This document shows positions 1 through 9,552 of a stretch of DNA of 18,526 nucleotides, one piece after another (the first letter of the stretch is position 1; each line of letters opens with the position of its first letter). Origin of the DNA: Deltaproteobacteria bacterium (GTDB lineage Bacteria; Myxococcota; Polyangia; Polyangiales; B10-G4); contig JAFDCW010000018.1 of assembly GCA_019312705.1 (NCBI GenBank), positions 1-18,526 on the forward strand. Reading direction: 5' to 3'. The notes below the pieces were generated by a model, which worked only from the letters and a program-made list of their open reading frames with translations, was not told the origin of the DNA and ran no database searches. A program made the position numbers and the translations under genes.

Positions 1-1
1 C

Positions 2-688
2 CGGGGCGCGGTCGCAATCTACCGCGCGGAGTTCGAGGCCTCTGGGACCCCTCCGAGCCCAGGTGTCCTCGCGCCCGGCACGTACGCCTTCTCGGCACGG
101 GCTCGAGACAACGACTGCGAGTGGTTCGCCGCTGGATGCACGACCGAGACGCTGCCTCGTCTGGACGCCGGTGAGACGTTGGTCGTGCTCTTCGGGGTGC
201 CCGAGGAAGCCGCGTGCCCCGCCAACTGCGCGAGCGGGAGATGCACGACGCCGGACGCGAGCATTCTCGATGTGGGAACAGACGCCCCGGACGCGATGCC
301 CCTCGACACGGGATCGCCCGACACGGGTCCCATGGATTCCGGCCCCCCGGATACCGGCCCTGCGGACACCGGAAGCCCCGACACCTTCGTTCCAGAGTGC
401 GCACGTGACACCGATTGCGGGTCCATCACCTGGGCGCGGACGGGCGGTTGGAGCTGTCGCGCCGACGGCGCCCTCGACCGGGCAAACTTCGCTTTCACGA
501 TTCCGGTGTGCACTGCGGGACGGTGCGGCTCTCGCAGCGAGACCCAAAGCCTCGAGTGTCGCTGCCGAAACGAGATATGCACGAGCGGTGGTTGCGACGA
601 TGTCGTCGATTCATCGACGCGCTGCGACGTCGGAGGCGTCGAGGGCGAGTGCCCGAATCCGGCCGTCGAAGGTGAATGCCACCGCTGA
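2..688 (+). CDS. Cys-rich secreted protein with Asp-Thr-Gly-rich linker (5'-truncated)
   Basis: The frame is open from the window's first complete codon to a TGA at 686-688, so the N-terminus lies outside the window. A TTG at 179 could be read as a start, but in-frame sequence upstream of it looks like real protein (including 'APGTYAFSARARDNDCEW'), so the gene very probably begins earlier. About 229 codons are visible. The order is a beta-rich N-terminal part with a carboxypeptidase-regulatory-like feel, a Cys pair region, an Asp/Thr/Gly/Pro linker encoded at 305-385, and a Cys-rich C-terminal part with about a dozen cysteines including 'CARDTDCG'. Proteins of this style are common exported or lipoprotein hypotheticals in myxobacteria, where the linker probably spans the cell surface. 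No catalytic motif is visible and no specific function is assigned. The 221 bp to the next gene show no convincing terminator or promoter. Confidence 0.75.
   Translation, partial: RGAVAIYRAEFEASGTPPSPGVLAPGTYAFSARARDNDCEWFAAGCTTETLPRLDAGETLVVLFGVPEEAACPANCASGRCTTPDASILDVGTDAPDAMPLDTGSPDTGPMDSGPPDTGPADTGSPDTFVPECARDTDCGSITWARTGGWSCRADGALDRANFAFTIPVCTAGRCGSRSETQSLECRCRNEICTSGGCDDVVDSSTRCDVGGVEGECPNPAVEGECHR
305..385 (+). repeat. 15-bp coding tandem repeat (D-T-G-x-P linker)
   Basis: Five in-frame 15-bp units (305-319, 320-334, 335-349, 350-364, 365-379) plus a partial sixth encode D-T/S-G-x-x pentapeptides: DTGSP, DTGPM, DSGPP, DTGPA, DTGSP. The nucleotide units differ at many wobble positions, so the peptide pattern appears to be conserved rather than the DNA. 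This is an extended, flexible acidic linker. Confidence 0.85.
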
Positions 689-909
689 GAGCCCCCCCGG
701 CGCCGGCTGGCCCGGGCGTCTCCGTGCTGGGGGCCCTGCTGCCAAAGGCTCAACGACGAGACTTCGCGGCGTCCTTCGCACGACCGTACCCACCCCATCC
801 CGGGCCGTCCCTGCCCAACGATGGACCCCGGGGGGCGTCTTTGGTATGCGAAACAAGCACCGGGGGATGCGTGTTAGCGCCCCGGCTGAAAGATCACCCC
901 GGAGACACC

Positions 910-2322
910 ATGGCGAAACGCACCCTCATGGCGACAGCAGTAGTGCTGGTCGCAGCACTGACCGGCCTGGCTGCCGCCCAACCGCAAGAACCAGCCGCCA
1001 CGGATGAGATCGTGGCGCCCCGGGCCGCCGGGCCCCTGGCCTCGCTGCCGATCGTCAACGCCACCCTCGACAACGGCCTGCGCGTGGTGATGAGCCCGGA
1101 CCGGACCATCCCGACGGTCGCCGTCGCCGTCTACTACGACGTCGGCTCGCGGAACGAGGTCCGGGGCAAGTCCGGCTTCGCCCATCTCTTCGAGCACATG
1201 ATGTTCCAAGGGTCCGCCAACGTCGCCAAGGGCGAGCACTTTCAGCTCGTCATGAACCGCGGCGGCTCGATGAACGGCACCACCAGCCACGACCGCACCA
1301 ACTACTTCGAGACGCTTCCGTCGAACGAGCTCGAGCTCGGCCTCTGGCTCGAAGCGGACCGCATGCGCTCCCTCGCGATCACCGCCGAGAACTTCGAAAA
1401 CCAGCGCACGACGGTCATGGAAGAGCGTCGCCAGAGCTACGAAAACCGCCCCTACATGCTGAGCATGCTGCGCATCAACGAGCTCGCCTACGGCGACTAC
1501 TGGCCCTACTCCCACTCGACCATCGGCGAGATGCAAGACCTCACCAACGCCCCCCTCGAGGCGGTGCAGGAGTCCTTCGACCAATACTACGCGCCCAACA
1601 ACGCGGTCATCGCCCTCGCCGGCGACTTCGACCCCGACGAGGCCCTCGCCCTCGTTCGCCAGCACTTTGGCGAGATCGAGCGCCGCGAGGTCCCCGCCTA
1701 CACCCCGGCCGAGATTCAGCCGCAGACGGCAGAGCGGACCGACACGATGATCGACCCCATCGCCGAGCTTCGGGCATTCCACATCGGCTTCCACATCCCG
1801 CCAAATCGCACCGAGGATCACTATCCCCTCGAGCTCCTCGCCCTCGTCCTCGGCGACGGGGAATCTTCGCGCCTCTACCTGAAGCTCGTGAAGGAGCAGG
1901 AGATCGTCCAGTCCATCTCGGTCGGCACCGACGACCGCCGAGGCCCGGACCTCTTCTCGTTCTGGGCCGTCGTCGCCTCTGGCCACGAGGCCACCGAGGC
2001 CCGCACGGTCATCTACGAGGAGCTCGCGAGCGTCGCCCAGCGCGGCATCACCGACCGCGAGCTCGAGAAGGCCAAGAACCGTGTACGTTCTTCCTTCATC
2101 TTCGGCATGCAGTCGAACCGCAGCCGGGCCATGCGCCTCGCCGAATATCAGCTCTACGCCGGGGACGCGACGCTCCTGCGCACCGAGGTCGACCGCTTCC
2201 TCGCCGTGACCGCCGACGACGTCCAGCGCGTTGCCCGGGAGTACTTCGAAGCGACAAACCGCACCGTATTGGATGTCATCCCCGCCCGCTCGGGCGACGA
2301 TTCCGAAGGAGGCGCCCAATGA
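910..2322 (+). CDS. M16 family zinc metallopeptidase, catalytic subunit (exported)
   Basis: The ATG at 910 has GGAG at 901-904 and gives 470 residues. The frame is open further upstream, but without an SD. Residues 1-23 form a signal peptide (basic MAKR, then a hydrophobic stretch, cleavage near AAA-QP), so the enzyme acts in the periplasm. The inverse zinc motif HLFEH lies at 92-96 with the distal zinc ligand Glu in 'VMEERR' (E172), giving the usual HxxEH-x75-E spacing of M16 (insulinase/pitrilysin/processing-peptidase) enzymes. The second half is the M16 C-terminal domain. In it the Arg/Tyr substrate-binding pair typical of family members is replaced by Q330 and Q334 ('LVKEQEIVQ'), suggesting that the partner encoded immediately downstream supplies that site. 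The stop codon overlaps the next start (ATGA), so the two are translationally coupled. Substrate unknown. Confidence 0.93.
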   Translation: MAKRTLMATAVVLVAALTGLAAAQPQEPAATDEIVAPRAAGPLASLPIVNATLDNGLRVVMSPDRTIPTVAVAVYYDVGSRNEVRGKSGFAHLFEHMMFQGSANVAKGEHFQLVMNRGGSMNGTTSHDRTNYFETLPSNELELGLWLEADRMRSLAITAENFENQRTTVMEERRQSYENRPYMLSMLRINELAYGDYWPYSHSTIGEMQDLTNAPLEAVQESFDQYYAPNNAVIALAGDFDPDEALALVRQHFGEIERREVPAYTPAEIQPQTAERTDTMIDPIAELRAFHIGFHIPPNRTEDHYPLELLALVLGDGESSRLYLKLVKEQEIVQSISVGTDDRRGPDLFSFWAVVASGHEATEARTVIYEELASVAQRGITDRELEKAKNRVRSSFIFGMQSNRSRAMRLAEYQLYAGDATLLRTEVDRFLAVTADDVQRVAREYFEATNRTVLDVIPARSGDDSEGGAQ

Positions 2323-3899
2323 ACCGCTCCACGAACAGCCGATCCCTCGGCCTCTTGCTCGCTCTTTCCCTCGGGCTCGGCGCCGCCTGCGGCGGAACCC
2401 AGACCACCATCGAGCCCCTCGACGAGCCCGAGACGCCAGAGCCCGTCGCCGAGGCCCCGGAGCGCGTACCGCCACCAGAATCGGGGCCGGCCCGCGACGT
2501 GTCCTTCCCGCCCATCGCCCGGGCCAGCACCGACTCCGGCCTCGAGGTCAATGCCGTCGAGTGGAACCAACTGCCCGTCGTCTACCTACGCCTCGTCATC
2601 AAGAGCGGCGGCGAGGCGGACCCGGCCGATCGCCCGGGCCTCGCCCACCTCGTCGGAGCGATGCTCAAGGAAGGCACGCGCACCCGCCGGAGCAACCAGC
2701 TCGCAGAAGAGGTCGACTTCCTCGGCGCCGACCTCTGGGTCAGCGACGACGAGGAGAACATCTACATCGGCATGCGCGCGCTCTCGGACCAGCTCCCGCA
2801 GGCGATGGCCATCCTCGCCGACGTCGCGATGAACCCCGCCTTCCGCCAGGACGAGCTCGGCAAGCTGAAGCGCCGGGAGCTCGACCGCCTCGCCCTCCAG
2901 CAGAACGACCCGAACTTCCTGGCGAGCCAGGCGTTCTACCGCAACCTCTACGGCGAGCACCCCTACGGCCGCATCGACACCACCCGGGAAGTCGTCGAAG
3001 GCGTTCGCCGGACGGATCTCTCCAGGTGGCACCGGAGCCACTTCGTGCCGAACAACGCGACCCTCGTCGCGGTCGGCGCGGTCGACAGCACGCAGGTGAT
3101 GGCCGCGGCCAACGAAGCCTTTGGCCGCTGGCGCCGGGGGAACGTGCCCACCGTCGAATACGCCGAGCCGCCGCTCCGCGAAGCCCGCGAGATCATCGTC
3201 GTCGATCGCCCCGAGTCGGTGCAGTCGGTGATCCGCATCGGCAACCTCGCCCTCGAGCGGGACTCCGAAGCCTACGTGCCCCTCCGGGTGGCCAACCAGG
3301 TCCTCGGTGGGTCGGCGGCCTCGCGCCTCTTCATGGACCTCCGGGAACGCCGCAGCCTCACCTACGGCGCCTACAGCCGGGTCGGAGAGTCGGTCGAGGT
3401 CGCACCCTTCACCGCCCATGCCTCGGTGCGCAACGAGGTGACCCAAGAGGCGGTGGGGGCGTTCTTCGAACACCTCGAGCGCATCGTCTCCGAGGAGGCC
3501 CCGGCCGAAGAGCTCACCAACGCCCATCGCTTCCTCAGCGACAGCTTCCCCCTGACCATCGATACGCCGGGCAAGATCGCCTACCTCGTCGCCGATCTGC
3601 GGGTCTACGGCCTCGCCGACGACTACTGGGACAACTACCGCACCTCGATTCGCGAGGTCACCGCCCCCCAGGCCCTCTCCGCAGCCCGCGAGGACATCCT
3701 CCCGGACCGCGCCCTAGTGGTCGTCGTGGGCAAGGCCGCCGAGATCGCCGCGTCCCTCACGGTCTTCGGGCCGGTGACGGTCATCGACACCGACGGTGAA
3801 GAGGTCCAGCGCTTGCCGGCGGCACCGGAGAGCGGAGAGGCAGCGCCCGCCGCCCCCGCGGCCCCCGAAGAAGAGCAAGCGCCCGCAGCCGCCGAGTAG
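2319..3899 (+). CDS. M16 family lipoprotein, non-catalytic partner subunit
   Basis: This 526-residue product starts at the ATG of an ATGA overlap with the upstream peptidase. Residues 1-23 are a lipoprotein-type signal ending in 'LGAAC' (Cys24), although the -3 position is Gly rather than Leu. A Pro/Glu-rich spacer to about residue 60 would tether it to a membrane. Two M16 domains follow. Where the catalytic family has HxxEH, this protein has HLVGA (110-114), so both the catalytic Glu and the second zinc His are missing. It keeps the M16 Arg/Tyr pair (R345, Y349 in 'LRERRSLTYG'). This is the known split arrangement of bacterial heterodimeric M16B peptidases, one subunit binding zinc and the other completing the substrate site. 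The last 26 residues are an Ala/Pro/Glu-rich tail. glmS starts 48 bp downstream and may be cotranscribed. Confidence 0.9.
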   Translation: MNRSTNSRSLGLLLALSLGLGAACGGTQTTIEPLDEPETPEPVAEAPERVPPPESGPARDVSFPPIARASTDSGLEVNAVEWNQLPVVYLRLVIKSGGEADPADRPGLAHLVGAMLKEGTRTRRSNQLAEEVDFLGADLWVSDDEENIYIGMRALSDQLPQAMAILADVAMNPAFRQDELGKLKRRELDRLALQQNDPNFLASQAFYRNLYGEHPYGRIDTTREVVEGVRRTDLSRWHRSHFVPNNATLVAVGAVDSTQVMAAANEAFGRWRRGNVPTVEYAEPPLREAREIIVVDRPESVQSVIRIGNLALERDSEAYVPLRVANQVLGGSAASRLFMDLRERRSLTYGAYSRVGESVEVAPFTAHASVRNEVTQEAVGAFFEHLERIVSEEAPAEELTNAHRFLSDSFPLTIDTPGKIAYLVADLRVYGLADDYWDNYRTSIREVTAPQALSAAREDILPDRALVVVVGKAAEIAASLTVFGPVTVIDTDGEEVQRLPAAPESGEAAPAAPAAPEEEQAPAAAE

Positions 3900-3947
3900 C
3901 GGTCCACGCAATTGCCGGGGTCGGCCCCGCGAGATAAGGTCCCCCCC

Positions 3948-5780
<1,833 letters not shown>

Positions 5781-5782
5781 AA

Positions 5783-5905
5783 CCTCAACAAGAAGGCGCC
5801 GCGTAGGCGGCCCGAGGCGGCAGCGCGCCGGAGGCGTGCAGAGCCGACAGGCCGACCGTAGCGGCGCCGGGAGTGCGCCTCAACAAGAAGGCGCCGCGTA
5901 GGCGG
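5783..5905 (+). repeat. 28-bp perfect direct repeat with internal dyads, downstream of glmS
   Basis: A perfect 28-bp sequence occurs at 5783-5810 and again at 5878-5905 (period 95 bp), beginning CCTCAACAAGAAGGCG. Between and around the copies are inverted elements: GGCGCCGC at 5795-5802 against GCGGCGCC at 5861-5868, CGAGGCGG at 5813-5820 against CCGCCTCG at 5913-5920, and a small hairpin 5901-5905/5913-5917. The block lies between the convergent glmS and lipoprotein genes, so it may act as a bidirectional transcription end without a T-run, or it may be a dispersed repeat family. The sequence shows the repeats and dyads; the role is inference. Confidence 0.7.
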
Positions 5906-5925
5906 GAGGAGTCCGCCTCGTCCCG

Positions 5926-6327
5926 CTACGGTTGCGCGCCGATGAGCAGGGTGTAGGCGCCGGTCTCGCCCACGGTGTTCGAGTTTGCCCAGACGACATA
6001 GGTCGCGGTCTCGGTCGCGACGTGACTGAGAGAGGTGGTCCCGGCCTGGCCCTGCTGCTCGACCATGCCGTCGTCGCCGCGGTCCTTGATGCGCAGCTGG
6101 AGGTAGGGCTGAAACTCCGTCGAAGTCATCCGGATGAGGATGTTCCATCCCTCTTTCGCCTGAAACTCGTAGGGGTCGTAGTACGACTGGTCGCTCGGAT
6201 GAGTGGTGTCGGTCGCCTCGAGGGCCCCGGTCTCGGTGCGATTGACGGGATCGGGGCTGCAACCGGCGGCGGGGCCGAGGATCGCGACCGCAGCCGCGGC
6301 CAGAATGAGTCGTTTGGCAATTGTCAT
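5926..6327 (-). CDS. Small lipoprotein with PPC-like beta domain
   Basis: This 133-residue minus-strand product starts at ATG 6327-6325, preceded by GGGGAA about five bases upstream; the frame continues further upstream but without support. A lipoprotein signal (basic start, Ala-rich core) ends at 'PAAGC', with Cys23 as the lipidation site. Residues about 48-131 resemble a bacterial pre-peptidase C-terminal (PPC) domain: 'YDPYEFQAKEGWNI', then 'EFQPYLQLR', a variable loop, 'ATYVVWANS' and 'GETGAYTLLI'. PPC domains are small beta-sandwiches usually found as accessory domains on secreted enzymes; here it is essentially the whole mature protein. It is divergent from the GT2 gene (120 bp apart) and convergent with glmS. 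Function unknown. Confidence 0.85.
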   Translation of the reverse strand: MTIAKRLILAAAAVAILGPAAGCSPDPVNRTETGALEATDTTHPSDQSYYDPYEFQAKEGWNILIRMTSTEFQPYLQLRIKDRGDDGMVEQQGQAGTTSLSHVATETATYVVWANSNTVGETGAYTLLIGAQP

Positions 6328-6447
6328 CGGATTCCCCACAGCTAGATTTCGCGTTCGCGGACCATATCGAAGATTGGCCGTTCGGACAAAGGCGCGTTCG
6401 GGGGTCGTCTTGCTGTCTCGGCGATCAGCTGTTAGAGGGGTGCCCTC

Positions 6448-7209
6448 ATGTTCGGCGATGTACGCGTCGCGGTGGTCATCCCCGCGTACCACGAGGCGCG
6501 GCACATCAGGCGCACCGTGACCTCGGTCCCGGACTGGGTCGACCGCGTCATCGTGGTCGACGATGGTAGCGAGGACCAGACCGCCAGGGCGGCACGGCAG
6601 GCGGGCGATCATCGCTGCCTCGTCGTGCGCCACGACCAGAACCTCGGCGTCGGCGCAGCGATCGTGACCGGCTACGACATCGCCTTCGGCGAGGGTTCGG
6701 ACATCGCCGTCGTGATGGCGGGGGACGGTCAGATGCACCCGGAAGACCTTCCGGCCCTCGTCTCCCCGGTGGCGGCGGGCCTCGCGGACTACACCAAGGG
6801 CGACCGCTTCAGCTGGCCCGGCGTTCGCGAGGTGATGCCCTTCGGCCGCTGGCTCGGTGGCCAGGTCTTCAGCTGGCTCACCCGCGCGATCACAGGCCTG
6901 TCAATCTGCGACAGCCAATGCGGATACACGGCACTCTCACGCCGCGCCGCAGAGCGCCTCGACCTCGCGGCCCTGTGGCAGGGCTACGGTTATCCGAACG
7001 ACCTCCTCGCCCGGGCCGCCGAGGCGCGTCTCATCGTTCGCGACGTCCAGGTCCGCCCCATCTACCGGGACGAACAGAGCGGCCTGGGCCTGCGCCAAGT
7101 CTTCTTGGTTCTCCCACGCGTGCTCTTCGGCATGTGGCGTCGGCGCCGCGACGGAGAACGCGCACCGGCCCTGTCGGTCGCCCCCCGCGGCTCGAGCGCC
7201 ACGCGGTGA
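6448..7209 (+). CDS. Family 2 glycosyltransferase (dolichyl-phosphate mannosyltransferase-like)
   Basis: The 253-residue product starts at ATG 6448 behind AGAGGGG (6434-6440). It has a GT-A fold: 'VAVVIPAYHEARHI' at 7-20, the nucleotide-binding 'VIVVDDGSED' at 34-43 (D38, D39), 'NLGVGAAI' at 65-72, and the metal-binding 'DGQMHPED' at 93-100. 'CDSQCGYTALSRRA' at 154-167 matches the acceptor-side motif of the DPM1/DPG synthase subgroup. It lacks the C-terminal transmembrane segments many of these enzymes carry and ends in a basic tail, so it is probably cytoplasmic or peripheral. Its TGA overlaps the GTG start of the next gene (GTGA), implying coupled synthesis with the GT4 enzyme and a shared glycan pathway. 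Donor sugar and acceptor cannot be read from the sequence. Confidence 0.92.
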   Translation: MFGDVRVAVVIPAYHEARHIRRTVTSVPDWVDRVIVVDDGSEDQTARAARQAGDHRCLVVRHDQNLGVGAAIVTGYDIAFGEGSDIAVVMAGDGQMHPEDLPALVSPVAAGLADYTKGDRFSWPGVREVMPFGRWLGGQVFSWLTRAITGLSICDSQCGYTALSRRAAERLDLAALWQGYGYPNDLLARAAEARLIVRDVQVRPIYRDEQSGLGLRQVFLVLPRVLFGMWRRRRDGERAPALSVAPRGSSATR

Positions 7210-8387
7210 AGGTCGGCCTGCTCACCACCAGCTTCCCCCAGCGCCATGGTGACCCTTGCGGAGTATTCGTCCATGGCTTCGCGAAGGCCCTCGCAAGCCG
7301 GGGCCACGAGGTCGAGGTCCTCGCCCCGGAGCCCGCCACCGGAGTGGTGCCCGCATTCACCGACGTGAGCGTCGAGTGGGTGCCCTACCTCCGGCCGCGG
7401 CATCTTCAGCGCACGTTTTACGGCGCCGGGGTCCCCGACAATCTCCGCCAAGGGCCCAGGGCGTGGCTCGGCCTCGCGCCGTTCACGGTGCAACTGACCC
7501 GGACGGCAATGAAGCGCGCGCCGCGGTGGGATGCGTTGGTGAGCCATTGGGCGCTGCCTTCCGCCCTGGCGGCGGCTTTGGCCCGGGGCCCACGCCCACA
7601 CCTCGCGGTCTTCCACTCGGCCGATCTCTTTCTTCTCGAACGCCTTCCGGGGAGGAGGCAACTCGCCCAGCAAATCGCCGCCGGCACATCATCCCTGCTC
7701 TTCGTCTCGCCGGACCACCGGGCCCGATTCCTGAAGCTCCTGCCGGCCCTCGCCCGTTCCGAGGCCGCGGGACGAGCCCACGTCTGCCCGATGGGGATCG
7801 ACCCTCCACGGCCGGGGACCGAACCGCGCCGCGCCTTACGCAAGCGCCTCGGCTTCGACCGGTTCACGATCCTCAGCCTCGGGCGATTGGTCCCGATCAA
7901 GGGCCTCGACCAAGCGATCCGGGCCGTCGCCGGCCAGGATGCCGAGTTGGTTCTCGCCGGCGAGGGTCCGGAGCAAGAGGCCCTCGGGTCCCTTGGCCGA
8001 AAGACTGGAGCCCGGGTGCGCTTCGTCGGGCTGATGAGCGGCGACGAAAAGGTCGACTACCTCGCCGCCGCCGACGCCTTCATATTGCCATCCCGGCCGG
8101 AGCCGAATGGACGCGACGAGGGCGTGCCGACGGCGTTGCTCGAGGCGTTGGCCGCGGGCCTGCCGGTGGTCGCGAGCCGGACCGGCGGCATCCCGTCGAT
8201 CATCGTCGACGAAGACAACGGCCTCCTCGTCGCCCCGGGAGATACGACGGCCCTCGCCGAGGCCCTACGCCGGATTTCGGAAGACCGAAACCTCCGGCGC
8301 CGCCTCGCACGGCGAGGCGCCAAGGTCGGCGCTCTCTACACCTGGCCCGAGCTCGCCCCGAACCTCGAAGCGCTGATCACGGAGTGA
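7206..8387 (+). CDS. Family 4 glycosyltransferase
   Basis: The start is the GTG at 7206, which overlaps the GT2 stop codon and places the GT-B N-terminal strand right at the beginning (VKVGLLTTSFPQRHGDPCG). The 393-residue length fits GT4 enzymes. The N-terminal Rossmann domain (1-about 195) contains 'GVFVHGFAKALASRGHEVEVL'. The C-terminal domain has 'ILSLGRLVPIKGLDQAI' at 222-238 (R227, K232 contact donor phosphates in this family) and the E-x7-E signature 'EGVPTALLE' (E305, E313) followed by 'GLPVVASRTGG'. Retaining transfer from a nucleotide-sugar is expected. No SD is evident, consistent with translational coupling to GT2. The 3' end overlaps lolA on the other strand by 11 bp (8377-8387). 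Confidence 0.93.
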   Translation: MKVGLLTTSFPQRHGDPCGVFVHGFAKALASRGHEVEVLAPEPATGVVPAFTDVSVEWVPYLRPRHLQRTFYGAGVPDNLRQGPRAWLGLAPFTVQLTRTAMKRAPRWDALVSHWALPSALAAALARGPRPHLAVFHSADLFLLERLPGRRQLAQQIAAGTSSLLFVSPDHRARFLKLLPALARSEAAGRAHVCPMGIDPPRPGTEPRRALRKRLGFDRFTILSLGRLVPIKGLDQAIRAVAGQDAELVLAGEGPEQEALGSLGRKTGARVRFVGLMSGDEKVDYLAAADAFILPSRPEPNGRDEGVPTALLEALAAGLPVVASRTGGIPSIIVDEDNGLLVAPGDTTALAEALRRISEDRNLRRRLARRGAKVGALYTWPELAPNLEALITE

Positions 8388-9102
8388 CGCAGCGAACGCC
8401 GGCCGGCGGCGAGAAGCGGAAGGCCGACGCGGTCGTCTGGGGGTTCCACTCCATGTTGCTGAAGTCGAACCGGTTGCGGTTGCCGGCGGAGTCGACGATC
8501 AGCACCCGCCGGACGACGCCGGTTGGACGCTCGTTCTGCTTCATCACGTAGAACAAGATTCGCTCGTAGTGCGGGCTCGGCTCTCGTGGCGTCAACTCGA
8601 GCACGTACCCCTCGCCGTACCCTTGGCGTGCCGGGTCCAGGAGTCGGAACGTGAAGTCCTCCTCGAGGCGGCCCGCACCGGTCAGGAAGCTGAACGCCTG
8701 GGGGAGTTGATGCTCGCCCATCTGCTGGCGAAAACACTGACCGCGCTCCCCCGCATCGCCGGGCGTGAAAACCGTGAGATGAGTGCCATCGGCGGCGATC
8801 ACCTTGCCGTTTGGCCGGTTGTATTCCCAGCGCATCTTGCCGGGCTTCTTGAAGGTGACCGTGCCCCGGGACCGGTCGTAGCGATCGTAGAGTTTGTTGT
8901 AATACGTTTGGTAGAACGACGACCGAACGCCGTTGGTCTGGTTATAGAACGCCTGTACGGCCGCGGCGGTCCCGCGGGCATCAATGGCGCTCTGTCCTTC
9001 TTGGGCGCTCCCAGAATGGGGGTGCGCGACCAGCGTCAGCCCCCAGATGGTTGCGGAAATCGCTGCTAGCAGTGCGACGCGTGTAGACCTATCGAGTGTC
9101 AT
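8377..9102 (-). CDS. lolA: Outer-membrane lipoprotein carrier protein LolA
   Basis: LolA ferries lipoproteins across the periplasm from the LolCDE complex to the outer membrane. The ATG at 9102-9100 has GGAG six bases upstream and gives 241 aa. Residues 1-33 are a signal peptide (hydrophobic 9-26, cleavage near GSA-QE). Family hallmarks are the strand 'GTVTFKKPGKMRWEY' (80-94), 'ADGTHLTVFTPGD' (104-116), 'FSFLTGAGRLEEDF' (137-150) and the C-terminal 'FDFSNMEWNP...AFRFSPPAGV' pattern. Two cysteines (about 123 and 238) are present. It is divergent from the YdcH-type gene with 251 bp between starts. In a window rich in lipoproteins it fits the envelope theme. LolA versus a LolA-like paralogue cannot be settled without the genome. 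Confidence 0.92.
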   Translation of the reverse strand: MTLDRSTRVALLAAISATIWGLTLVAHPHSGSAQEGQSAIDARGTAAAVQAFYNQTNGVRSSFYQTYYNKLYDRYDRSRGTVTFKKPGKMRWEYNRPNGKVIAADGTHLTVFTPGDAGERGQCFRQQMGEHQLPQAFSFLTGAGRLEEDFTFRLLDPARQGYGEGYVLELTPREPSPHYERILFYVMKQNERPTGVVRRVLIVDSAGNRNRFDFSNMEWNPQTTASAFRFSPPAGVRCVTP

Positions 9103-9205
9103 CGATGCTCCGGTTGGTCGTGGGACACGACCACGGGCCGCAGTATTCACGGCGACGGGATTGTGGCAACCGTGGACGAAGTGTTGGCATTCCAACTTGG
9201 AGCCG

Positions 9206-9234
9206 TTGCATGGGCGAGGCCGGTCCCCTAGAGT
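9206..9234 (+). promoter_or_regulatory. Candidate sigma70-type promoter for the YdcH-like gene
   Basis: TTGCAT at 9206-9211 and TAGAGT at 9229-9234 are separated by 17 bp. The matches to TTGACA and TATAAT are only partial (3/6 and 4/6). It points toward the gene at 9354, leaving a leader of about 110 nt. Confidence 0.3.
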
Positions 9235-9291
9235 CTTCAGAGCTGCGGCGCCGTTTGGACCGCAACTCCCTTTTCTTCTGGTTTCGTCTTC

Positions 9292-9340
9292 GCTTCTTCT
9301 TGGCCTACAGAAGCAATAGCCGCCCTCAATCATCGAGGGC
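9292..9340 (+). promoter_or_regulatory. Two hairpins in the leader just before the YdcH-like SD
   Basis: GCTTCT (9292-9297) pairs with AGAAGC (9309-9314), and GCCCTC (9322-9327) pairs perfectly with GAGGGC (9335-9340) around a 7-nt loop. The second stem ends immediately before the SD-bearing AAAGGGAG (9341-9348). The stretch upstream (about 9265-9300) is strongly pyrimidine-rich. A role in translation control is possible, but only the pairing is seen. Confidence 0.45.
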
Positions 9341-9353
9341 AAAGGGAGTGTCC

Positions 9354-9548
9354 ATGCGCAAGTCGCGACCAATCGATGCCACGAAACAAGCCGCCCATCT
9401 GGAGCGGAAGCACCAACAGCTCAAGGTGCGTGTTCGAGAGCTCGATTCGCATCTCCACCTGAGCTCGTCCGAGGGCGTAGAACTCAGGAAGCTGAAGAAG
9501 CAAAAGCTCGCGACCAAGGACGCTCTGCTCGGCCTCACGGCCAGCTGA
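9354..9548 (+). CDS. YdcH/DUF465-family small protein
   Basis: This 64-residue protein starts at ATG 9354 behind GGGAG (9344-9348). It is highly charged and predicted all-helical: 'HLERKHQQLKVRVRELDSHL' followed by 'LRKLKKQKLATKDALLGL'. This matches the DUF465 (YdcH-like) pattern of a short helical hairpin ending in L-K-K-x-K-L-x-x-K-D. Members are widespread small cytoplasmic proteins of unknown function. The open frame extends upstream to about 9096, but that part is an unconvincing mix crossing the leader hairpins. The gene is convergent with the TPR lipoprotein, stops only 4 bp apart. Confidence 0.85.
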   Translation: MRKSRPIDATKQAAHLERKHQQLKVRVRELDSHLHLSSSEGVELRKLKKQKLATKDALLGLTAS

Positions 9549-9552
9549 GCTC

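Noticed and set aside
305..385. CRISPR-like or mobile repeat
   Set aside because: Units are 15 bp, in frame and divergent at wobble positions; this is a protein linker repeat.
874..2475. 533-codon open frame on the minus strand opposite the M16 peptidase
   Set aside because: It mirrors a gene with G/C-saturated wobble positions, has Val/Gly/Asp/Glu/Leu-rich low-complexity translation and no domain. Antisense shadow.
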